Assembly: GCA_025454075.1 (NCBI GenBank) | Contig: JALOPD010000050.1 | Location: 1 to 22,532 of the forward strand | DNA: 22,532 bases | Reading direction: 5' to 3' | From: Desulfobacterales bacterium | GTDB taxonomy: Bacteria > Desulfobacterota > Desulfobacteria > Desulfobacterales > UBA2174_A | In this document: positions 14,870 to 21,375 of the stretch, piece by piece | Numbering within the stretch: the stretch's first letter is position 1 | Layout of the letters: the number at the start of each line of letters is the position of its first letter | Made by a program: the position numbers and the translations under genes | The notes under the pieces: model-generated | Databases searched by the model: none | What the model saw: the letters and a program-made list of their open reading frames with translations, nothing else | What the model was told of the DNA's origin: nothing

Positions 14870-17100
14870 CCTTGATTCACTTTCGCGTCTTGCACGCTGA
14901 CGCCGCGGGCGATCAGTTCGGCCCGGAGCCGGTCGGCCAGCGACCAGTCGCCGCTGGCCCGCGCCCGCTCGCGGGCCGCGAGCAGCTCCCGGGCCTTGGC
15001 ATCGACGGCCGGGGATGCGCCGAAGTCGAAAAGGTTCAGCACCGCATCGATGTCCCGCAGGGCAGCGACGAGACGCCCCGCCCCGTGAACATCCAGGAGG
15101 CCGCCGGCGGCCAGGGTATTGATGCGCTTGGCCGTTTTGAAAACGGCGGCGACGGCGGCCGGCAGGTTCAGGTCGTCGTCGAAGGCCGCCCGCAGCCCCT
15201 GTCGCAGGTCGTACGCCAACTGGTCCGCCTCCGGGCACGCACGGCCCCCGGCCACGCGCATCAACGACCGGATGCAGCCGTCCAACCGCTGCAGCGAGCG
15301 GCGCGCGTCCTCCAGCCGCCCGGTCGAAAACGCGAGCGGTTTGCGGTAATGCACGGACAGCAGCCAGTAGCGGATCTCGCGGCCTGAAAACCCCATGGCC
15401 GCAAGATCGGCCGGGGCGGGCGCATCGCCCAGCACCTGTTCCGACTGCAGCCAGCAGCGCGCGAGCGGGTTGCCGAAAAGGGCCTCGGCGATGGCGTTTT
15501 CATTTTCATGGTGGGGGAACACCAGATCGTGGCTGCTGACGTGGATGTCGAACCCTTCGCCCAGGTGCTTCATGGCCATCGCCGCGGTCTGCAGGTGCCA
15601 GGAGGGCCGGACGTTGCCCCATTCGCTCTTTATGAATGCCCCGCGCTTGAGCTCGGACAGGCGGCAGCGCCGGAACAGGGCGAAGTCCCGCGGGTTCTGC
15701 TTTTCGTAGTCCGACAGGTCCGCCGCGGCGCCGACCTTGACCTTGGCGATGTCGATGCCCGACAGCCGCCCGTAGCCGTGGGCCATGGACAGGTCGAAGT
15801 ACAGGGAGCGCAGCTTCTCGTAGGCCACCCCCTTGGCGGCGAGCTTGCGGGCCAGGGCCAGCATCTCCTCTACGTGGTCGCGGCTATGCGCGTAGTGGTC
15901 CGCCGGGCGGACTCCCAGCAGCACCAGCGCCTGCATGAACCGCTCGGCATCCGGGGCCGGCAGCGCCGCGGCGTCGGCACCGGCCTCCATGTCCACCAGG
16001 TCCACCACCTGCTTCACCGCCAGCCCGCGCCAGCGCAGGTAGCGGCAGAGCAGGTCGGCCATGACGAAGCGCCGCGCCTCGCCCATTTGGAGCGGCCGCT
16101 GGAGATTGGGGCCGCAGGTGTAGACGGCCACCCGGCCGGGCGTGAGAGGCGCCAGGGTCTCCCGGGCCCGCGTGAGGCGGTTGAACAACTGGGCGTCCAC
16201 CTTTTCCAGCGTCGCGAAGAGCGGGGTGCTCAGGTAGCGTTCCCCGCCGTCGGGCAGGATGACCACGAGGGTGCCCTCCGTCATGCGCCCGGCCTCCTGG
16301 ATGGCCGCCGCCATGGCCGCGCCGCTGCTCATGCCGACGAACAGGCCTTCCTCCCGCGCCAGGCGCCGGGCCGTTTCAAAGGCCTCCTCGTCGTCGACGT
16401 TGACTTTTCCGTCCAGGCGCTGCTTTTCGAAAATTTCCGGGCAGTAGGCCTCCCGCAGGTTCTTGAGGCCCTGGATCCGGTGCCCGAGATAGGGCTCGAC
16501 GCCGACGATGCGGATGCCGGGGTTGTACTCCTTCAGGCGGCGGGAGACCCCCATCAGCGTGCCGGTGGTCCCCATGGCGGCGACCAGCGTGGTCACCGCC
16601 CCCGAGGTCTGGCGCCAGATCTCCTCGGCGGTGCCGTGGTAGTGGGCTTTCCAGTTGGCTTCGTTGTTGAATTGATCGACCGCCACGAAGCGGCCGGGGT
16701 TCTCCCGGAGCAGCCGGTAGACCTCCTCGATGGCGCCGTCGGTGCCCAGGCGGCCGGGGGTCAGGAGGATCTCGGCGCCTCGGGCCTTCAGGATGCGCTG
16801 GCGCTCGATGCTGACGGACTCGGACATCGCCAGCAGCAGGCGGTACCCTTTCACGGCGCACACCATGGCCAGGCCGATGCCGGTGTTGCCGCTCGTGGCC
16901 TCGATCACGGTCTTCTCCGGCGTCAGCTCTCCGGAGCGCTCGGCGGCCTCGATCATGTACAAGGCCGGCCGGTCCTTGATGGAGCCCCCGGGGTTCAGGT
17001 ACTCCAGCTTGGCGAGGAGCTTCACTCGCGGGTTCGGGCTCATCCGCCCGATCTGCACCAGCGGGGTGTTGCCGATGGCATCGAGAATGGTAAAGGCCAT
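14866..17100 (-). CDS. Cysteine synthase fused to a degenerate cysteinyl-tRNA-synthetase-like domain
   Basis: 744 residues in one uninterrupted frame. Residues 1 to about 300 are a PLP fold-type II cysteine synthase: GNTPLVQI, the PLP lysine in GGSIKDRPA (K42), EATSGNTGIGLA (68-79), MGTTGTLMGVSR (176-187) and MSSGAAMAAA (257-266). It should make cysteine from O-acetyl- or phospho-serine and sulfide. Residues about 305-744 align end to end with CysRS: YTCG (C329 = first zinc ligand), the Rossmann insertions, RPSWHLQTAAM (498-508), FDIHVSSHDLVFPHHENE (517-534) and the helical anticodon-binding region. However, HIGH has become QMGE (338-341), the second zinc Cys is Thr505, and the KMSKS loop is absent after VLGDA (556-560). 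The C-terminal half is therefore unlikely to charge tRNA. The gene is third in a surE-tmk-fusion-unknown operon. A 9-bp repeat array lies just upstream of its ATG, in place of a normal ribosome-binding site. Confidence 0.9.
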   Translation of the reverse strand: MAFTILDAIGNTPLVQIGRMSPNPRVKLLAKLEYLNPGGSIKDRPALYMIEAAERSGELTPEKTVIEATSGNTGIGLAMVCAVKGYRLLLAMSESVSIERQRILKARGAEILLTPGRLGTDGAIEEVYRLLRENPGRFVAVDQFNNEANWKAHYHGTAEEIWRQTSGAVTTLVAAMGTTGTLMGVSRRLKEYNPGIRIVGVEPYLGHRIQGLKNLREAYCPEIFEKQRLDGKVNVDDEEAFETARRLAREEGLFVGMSSGAAMAAAIQEAGRMTEGTLVVILPDGGERYLSTPLFATLEKVDAQLFNRLTRARETLAPLTPGRVAVYTCGPNLQRPLQMGEARRFVMADLLCRYLRWRGLAVKQVVDLVDMEAGADAAALPAPDAERFMQALVLLGVRPADHYAHSRDHVEEMLALARKLAAKGVAYEKLRSLYFDLSMAHGYGRLSGIDIAKVKVGAAADLSDYEKQNPRDFALFRRCRLSELKRGAFIKSEWGNVRPSWHLQTAAMAMKHLGEGFDIHVSSHDLVFPHHENENAIAEALFGNPLARCWLQSEQVLGDAPAPADLAAMGFSGREIRYWLLSVHYRKPLAFSTGRLEDARRSLQRLDGCIRSLMRVAGGRACPEADQLAYDLRQGLRAAFDDDLNLPAAVAAVFKTAKRINTLAAGGLLDVHGAGRLVAALRDIDAVLNLFDFGASPAVDAKARELLAARERARASGDWSLADRLRAELIARGVSVQDAKVNQG

Positions 17101-17150
17101 AAGTGTATAGAGTGCCTATAGTGCCTAAAGTGCGCTAAAGTGCCTAAAGT
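17101..17150. repeat. 9-bp tandem repeat array B
   Basis: On the plus strand: AGTGCCTAT (17111-17119), AGTGCCTAA, AGTGCGCTAA (10 nt), AGTGCCTAA, AGT, preceded by a degenerate AAGTGTATAG. It is the same repeat as at 1992-2031, inverted, and shares the 10-nt variant unit and the flanking TTG. It occupies positions -1 to -50 relative to the cysteine synthase ATG on the minus strand. Confidence 0.9.
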
Positions 17151-17176
17151 TGGAAAGAGTCACACAAAACGCGGGG

Positions 17177-17854
17177 CTACTCTCTGCTCGTTGCTCGTTG
17201 CTCGTTGCTTTTTTTTCGGTGCTCGTCCAAAAACGCTTCCACCGCGGAGTGGATCTCCTCCCGCACCCGGCCCTCCTCCCGGGCGGCGTCGATCACTCGG
17301 AACCGTTCGGGCTGCCGGCGCGCCAGCTCCAGATACCCGTCCCGCACACGCTGGTGGAAGGCGAGGGTTTCATCCTCAAAACGGCTCTCCCGGGCCGAGC
17401 GTGCGCCCTTCTCCAGCTGGCGGCGGGCGCGGGCCAGCCCCACCTCCGGCGGCAGGTCCAGCAGCAGGGTCAGCTCCGGCGTGAGGCCGGCAAACACCAG
17501 CGCATGCAGCTGCGCCGTCCATTCCGGGGAGAGGCCCCGGGCCGCCCCCTGGTAAACGAGAGTGGCGTCGAAAAATCGGTCGCAGAGGACCGTTTTGCCT
17601 TCCATCAGGGCCGGCCGTATGACCGTGCGGATGTGCTCGGCCCGGTCGGCCATGTAGAGCAGCAGCTCGGTTTCGGGCGCCATGCCGGCGTTGTCGGGGC
17701 TCAGCAGCAGCGCGCGGATCTTTTTGCCGAGGTCCGTGCCGCCGGGCTCCCGCGTGAGGATGCATTTCAGCCCGCGCTCCGCGAGGAACCCGGCCAGATG
17801 CAGGATCTGGGTCGTTTTGCCGGCGCCCTCCCCGCCCTCCAAAGTGATGAACAT
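17177..17854 (-). CDS. tmk: Thymidylate kinase (dTMP kinase)
   Basis: About 225 residues. It phosphorylates dTMP to dTDP with ATP in dTTP synthesis. The P-loop is LEGGEGAGKTTQ at the N-terminus, followed by TREPGGTDLGKKIR, LLYMADRAEHI, and the DR(F) motif in TVLCDRFFDATLVYQG, then a Q-A-R-rich lid and LLLDLPPEVGLARARRQ. The ATG at 17854 has GGGAGAGG eight bases upstream and gives the usual MFITLEGGEG start. An ATG six codons upstream (17872) is weaker. The C-terminus is longer than normal: after EAFLDEHRKK the tail SNEQRATSRE is encoded by a GCTCGTT heptamer array. It starts a few bases after surE and leads into the cysteine synthase fusion. Confidence 0.94.
   Translation of the reverse strand: MFITLEGGEGAGKTTQILHLAGFLAERGLKCILTREPGGTDLGKKIRALLLSPDNAGMAPETELLLYMADRAEHIRTVIRPALMEGKTVLCDRFFDATLVYQGAARGLSPEWTAQLHALVFAGLTPELTLLLDLPPEVGLARARRQLEKGARSARESRFEDETLAFHQRVRDGYLELARRQPERFRVIDAAREEGRVREEIHSAVEAFLDEHRKKSNEQRATSRE
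17179..17213. repeat. Heptamer array (GCTCGTT) inside the 3' end of tmk
   Basis: Three perfect GCTCGTT units (17186-17206) flanked by degenerate units ACTCTCT (17179-17185) and GCTTTTT (17207-17213). On the minus strand it codes for the last residues of the thymidylate kinase and ends at its stop codon. No inverted partner array was found nearby, unlike the other heptamer loci. Confidence 0.88.
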
Positions 17855-17876
17855 CGTGTTGGCCTCTCCCATCCGA

Positions 17877-18647
17877 TCAGCCCCCGTCGCGCCATTCGAA
17901 ATCCCACTGCCGGAGATCGTTCAGCGCGTCGTAGTCGGTCATGTCGCATTTGATCGGCGTGATGGATATGAAACGGTGGCGCAGCGCCGCACCGTCGATG
18001 TCCGGGTCGTCGCCGAAGGTCTGCATGTCCGCCCCCTGCCAGTAGTACGTACGCTGGCGGGGGTCGATGCGCTTTTCCATGTACTCCTTGAACAGGGTGA
18101 GCCCGTGGCGGCTGACCCGCACCCCGGCGATGTCCTGCCAGGGGGCGTTCGGAAAGTTCACGTTGAGGAACGTCCCCGAAGCGAGCCCGTGCCGGGCGAC
18201 CACGCGCACCAGTCGGGCGATGAAACCGGCGGCGGTTTCGCAAGCGTACGGCGCGCCGGTTTCGATGGAGGCCGCTACCGCCGGGATCCCTGCCAGCGCC
18301 GCTTCCTTGGCGGCGGCCACCGTTCCCGAGTAGTTGATGTTCACCCCCACGTTGGCGCCGGGGTTGAGCCCGGAAACCACGAGGTCCGGCCGGCGGGGCA
18401 GGATTTCCAGCACGCCGAGTTTGATGCAGTCGGCCGGGGTCCCGTTGACCGCATAGCCCTCGCAGCGGCCGTTCAGGGCCACCCGGCTGGCGCGCAGGGG
18501 CTGATGCAGCGTGATCCCATGACTGACCGCCGTGCGCTCCCGGTCCGGGGCGACCACCGTCACCGCGTGCTCCCGCCGCAAGGCCCCATCCAGCGCCCAC
18601 AGCCCTTCCGCATAGATGCCGTCATCGTTGGTCAGAAGAATATCCAT
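17877..18647 (-). CDS. surE: 5'/3'-nucleotidase SurE
   Basis: 256 residues. Divalent-metal nucleoside-5'(3')-monophosphate phosphohydrolase, often linked to stationary-phase survival. The N-terminal signature MDILLTNDDGIYAEG carries the metal-binding D8/D9. APDRERTAVSH has Thr39 where E. coli has Ser39. DLVVSGLNPGANVGVN supplies N95, and VNGTPADCIKLG and NVNFPN are further family landmarks. It is the first gene after a good promoter and 22 nt before the better tmk start, with GGGAGAGG near its own stop, so it heads the surE-tmk-cysteine synthase operon. No ribosome-binding site is evident next to its own ATG at 18647. Confidence 0.95.
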   Translation of the reverse strand: MDILLTNDDGIYAEGLWALDGALRREHAVTVVAPDRERTAVSHGITLHQPLRASRVALNGRCEGYAVNGTPADCIKLGVLEILPRRPDLVVSGLNPGANVGVNINYSGTVAAAKEAALAGIPAVAASIETGAPYACETAAGFIARLVRVVARHGLASGTFLNVNFPNAPWQDIAGVRVSRHGLTLFKEYMEKRIDPRQRTYYWQGADMQTFGDDPDIDGAALRHRFISITPIKCDMTDYDALNDLRQWDFEWRDGG

Positions 18648-18660
18648 GGGAAAACAACAT

Positions 18661-18679
18661 CTTGACTTTTGAGGTCAAG
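18661..18679. promoter_or_regulatory. Short inverted repeat in the surE leader
   Basis: CTTGAC (18661-18666) and GTCAAG (18674-18679) with 7 nt between. It lies just downstream of the surE -10, near its expected start of transcription, so it could be an operator half-site pair or a small leader hairpin. On the plus strand its TTGACT may also serve as a -35 box (with TATAGC 19 nt on) for lptD. Tentative. Confidence 0.3.
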
Positions 18680-18684
18680 TCAGT

Positions 18685-18713
18685 TTTATAGCTTAATTTT
18701 CGGCAGGGTTCAA
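18685..18713 (-). promoter_or_regulatory. Probable sigma70-type promoter of the surE operon
   Basis: On the minus strand TTGAAC (18713-18708), a 17-nt spacer and TATAAA (18690-18685). This is five of six at each box with ideal spacing. The leader to the surE ATG is about 30 nt. Confidence 0.65.
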
Positions 18714-18886
18714 GGTCCAGCGCCGAGGCTCCGGCCGGCCATGGAAACCCTTCCCCTCCCCGAATCCGCATGCCGTAAGACCGGCAAGTGCGATGTTTGC
18801 CGTCTCACCAGCAGGCGGAGCGGAGTGCCCGCCGCGGAGAGCCGCAGCCCATTGTCGGATCAACAAGACCGGAGGAACACACGCGA

Positions 18887-21262
18887 ATGGCTCCATCCGA
18901 GAGGCAACGCCGAGACCGCTGGTCCGGAGCCGGGATATGGCGGGCGGCCGTACTTGGATGTCTCTTTTTTCTGTGTGCGCCATTCGTGCCGCCCCCTCCC
19001 GCCTATGCCCAGCAGGCGGCGACGGCAGGCCCGCGCCTCACCCCCCTGGACCCGCAACTGCCCTGGACGATCGAGGCCGACCGCGTCCGCTACGACCCGT
19101 TCCGCAGCGAATACATCGCCGAGGGAAACGTCGTCATCTCCAAGATGGACCGGTCCATCTCCGCCGATCGCGTACGCTACAGCCGGCAGACGATGATCAT
19201 CTTTGCCGAGGGCCACGTGACGGTAACGACCGGATTGGATGTCCTCTCGGGGTCCTATCTGGAATTCGACATGGAGAGCGAGAAAGGGTTTCTCGACGAC
19301 GGCGTCGTCTTTATAAAGGATAACAACTACCACTTGAAGGGAGATCGGATCGAGAAAATCGGGGCGGACCTTTACTCGATCGACCGGGGGGTCGTCACCA
19401 CCTGCGACGGCAGTCCGCCCGACTGGAAGATTTCCGGCAGCGACATCAAAGTCCACGACGACGGCTCCGGCTCGGCCTGGAACGCCTTGGTGTATGTCCG
19501 GGACGCCCCGCTGCTGTATTTCCCCTACGTGTCGTTCCCGGCGCGGAACAAGCGCCAGAGCGGGTTTCTTTTTCCCGAATTCGGTTACACCCAACGCAAG
19601 GGCGCTTTTTACAGCCAGCCGTTTTACTGGGCAATAGACGACCAGTCGGACGCCACCTTCTACATGGAATACATGAGCGAGCGGGGGGTCAAGCCGGGGC
19701 TGGAATACCGCTATTACCTCAACCGGGACGCCAAAGGCGCCGTCATGTTCGATTTCCTGCACGACGAACAAATCGACAACGGCGAGGGCAATTCGAGCAA
19801 GGACTGGGGCTACGACGATGACGGCTTTCTAAGGCCCAACCGCGACCGCTACTGGTTCCGTATGAGCCATTACAACCCCTTGCCGGGCGGGGCCACCGGC
19901 CGGCTCGACCTGGACATCGTCAGCGACCAGGACTACCTGCGCATGTTCAGGACAGGCTACATGGGCTTTGAGGAATCCAGTGTTTTTTTCAATAAATTTT
20001 TCGGCCGCGTTCTGGATGACTTCGACGACCCGGTGCGCGTGAATCAGCTGTTGATCAGCAAAGCGTGGCCCAGCTTCAGCTTCAACGCCGGTACGCTTCT
20101 GTATAACGACGCGAACAAAGGTCAGAACTGGAAAGACGTCACCCAACGATTGCCGGTGGCCCGGTTCGCCGCCCCGAAGCAGGCGGTCGCCGAAAGCCCC
20201 TTCATGTACAACTTGAGTTCCGAGTACGACAACTTCTGGCGGGAGCGCGGCTTCGGGGTACAGCGCATGGATGTCTGGCCGCGCCTCTACTACCCGTATT
20301 TCGTGCCGCCCTACCTGACCATCGAGCCTTCGGTCGGCTTCCGCCAGACCGTCTGGGACCAATATCAGACCGACGACGCGGACGCCTGGTCCGACGACGG
20401 GTACTTCCACCGGGAGCTTTACGACACGCGCATCGTGGTCGGCACGGATTTTTATAAAATTTACGATGTCGACGGGGAGAGCCTTAAACGGATCAAGCAC
20501 AGGGTCCTGCCCGAAGTCGCCCACACCTATGTCCCGGAGGCGGACCAGGAAAACCTGCCGTACATCGACTCCCGCGACCGCATCGAGAACCGCAACCGGG
20601 TCAGCTATTCGCTGACCAACACTCTGACCTCCAAGTCGCTGCGCCTGCCGCCGGGCGAGGAGGCCACGGAACGCGAGGTCTCGCAGGGCGCCATCATGCC
20701 CCCCACCGGCGACTATGACTATCTGGATTTCCTGCGGTGGAGAGTCGGCCAGTACTACGATTTCGCCAGGCACTTCCAGCCGTTTTCGAACGTTCTGAGC
20801 AAACTGACCCTGACCCCGGCGGAAAAAATCAGCTTCGACAACGAGGTGGGCTACAACATTTACACCCACCTGCCGGACCGCTTCAACTTCAGCGTGACGT
20901 TGGGAGACAAGAAAAAGGGCCACTTGACCATCGGCTACCGGTATATTCGCGATACGCTCCAGGATGAAAGAGACAAGAACGACGAGTATGAATACGGCCA
21001 GATTGTCGAGCCGGATACCACGACCGACCAGCAGCAGATCAACTCTCTTTACACCGAGGCGCGCCTCGGGTTGACCGACAGCTTTTCGCTGCTGGCTTCC
21101 TATGAGCGCGACTTCGTGGACGACCGCGTCCCGGCCTACGGCCTGGGGTTCATCTACGAAAGCCAGTGCTGGGTCCTCGAAGCGGGATTCGGTCTCCAGG
21201 AGGAAGATGTCGGTCTGAGGATCCGCATGCGGCTGAAAGGCATTGGGGATTTTGGATTTTAG
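18887..21262 (+). CDS. lptD: LPS-assembly outer-membrane protein LptD
   Basis: 791 residues from the ATG at 18887, with GGAGG about 11 nt upstream. It inserts lipopolysaccharide into the outer leaflet of the outer membrane with LptE. A signal peptide is visible: an Arg-rich start, hydrophobic AAVLGCLFFLCAPF, and a probable cut after PPAYA at residue 41. The periplasmic OstA/LptA-like jellyroll follows (TIEADRVRYDPFRSEYIAEG, ISADRVRYSRQTMIIFAEGHV). The conserved TTCDGSPPDWKI (C173) and PYVSFPARNKRQSGFLFPEFGYT lead into the beta-barrel. The mature chain has just two cysteines, C173 and C761 (ESQCWVLE), so one inter-domain disulfide is expected instead of the E. coli pair. The last codons and the stop lie in a heptamer repeat and long palindrome. 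The window shows no lptE. The frame extends upstream of 18887, but those codons do not look like a signal peptide. Confidence 0.95.
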   Translation: MAPSERQRRDRWSGAGIWRAAVLGCLFFLCAPFVPPPPAYAQQAATAGPRLTPLDPQLPWTIEADRVRYDPFRSEYIAEGNVVISKMDRSISADRVRYSRQTMIIFAEGHVTVTTGLDVLSGSYLEFDMESEKGFLDDGVVFIKDNNYHLKGDRIEKIGADLYSIDRGVVTTCDGSPPDWKISGSDIKVHDDGSGSAWNALVYVRDAPLLYFPYVSFPARNKRQSGFLFPEFGYTQRKGAFYSQPFYWAIDDQSDATFYMEYMSERGVKPGLEYRYYLNRDAKGAVMFDFLHDEQIDNGEGNSSKDWGYDDDGFLRPNRDRYWFRMSHYNPLPGGATGRLDLDIVSDQDYLRMFRTGYMGFEESSVFFNKFFGRVLDDFDDPVRVNQLLISKAWPSFSFNAGTLLYNDANKGQNWKDVTQRLPVARFAAPKQAVAESPFMYNLSSEYDNFWRERGFGVQRMDVWPRLYYPYFVPPYLTIEPSVGFRQTVWDQYQTDDADAWSDDGYFHRELYDTRIVVGTDFYKIYDVDGESLKRIKHRVLPEVAHTYVPEADQENLPYIDSRDRIENRNRVSYSLTNTLTSKSLRLPPGEEATEREVSQGAIMPPTGDYDYLDFLRWRVGQYYDFARHFQPFSNVLSKLTLTPAEKISFDNEVGYNIYTHLPDRFNFSVTLGDKKKGHLTIGYRYIRDTLQDERDKNDEYEYGQIVEPDTTTDQQQINSLYTEARLGLTDSFSLLASYERDFVDDRVPAYGLGFIYESQCWVLEAGFGLQEEDVGLRIRMRLKGIGDFGF

Positions 21263-21296
21263 ATTTTCGAGCCCTCCGGGCTCGAAAATCTAAAAT
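21247..21296. repeat. Heptamer array and perfect 19-bp palindrome at the lptD stop
   Basis: GGATTTT (21247-21253), GGATTTT (21254-21260), AGATTTT (21261-21267), then CGAGCCC. A perfect inverted repeat pairs ATTTTAGATTTTCGAGCCC (21256-21274) with 21278-21296 across a 3-nt loop. The lptD stop TAG (21260-21262) is inside the left arm. No T-run follows the hairpin, so readthrough into the next gene is possible. Confidence 0.92.
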
Positions 21297-21323
21297 TGAG
21301 AAAAACGGTGCCGGCAATGCGAA

Positions 21324-21339
21324 GCCGCACGAGTGCGGC
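21324..21339 (+). promoter_or_regulatory. Small leader hairpin before the NusG paralog
   Basis: GCCGCA-CGAG-TGCGGC, a perfect 6-bp stem with a tetraloop, 36 nt upstream of the NusG-paralog ATG. It may be part of a leader structure; no T-run follows. I see no clear promoter between the lptD stop and this gene, which suggests readthrough from lptD. Confidence 0.35.
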
Positions 21340-21375
21340 CGGATCCGACCACGAGATTGTCGGAAAAGGGGATTT

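Noticed and set aside
14866..17100. Possible frameshift or assembly join of a separate cysK and cysS
   Set aside because: The frame is continuous with a plausible linker, and the loss of HIGH, KMSKS and one zinc Cys is spread over the whole C-terminal half, which looks like divergence and not a sequencing error or a join of two intact genes.
15508..17121. A 537-codon open frame opposite the cysteine synthase fusion, and similar long frames opposite RNase J (10732-12396), the glycosyltransferase (5263-6930) and lptD (19829-20923)
   Set aside because: All lie antisense to well-supported genes, with the biased composition expected from GC-rich third positions; none shows a recognisable motif.
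18714..18886. A riboswitch (cobalamin or c-di-GMP type) in the lptD leader
   Set aside because: Some hairpin-like GC segments are present, but I could not find the conserved core of either class.
21256..21296. Intrinsic terminator after lptD
   Set aside because: The stem is strong but is followed by AAAATTGAG with no T-run in either direction.
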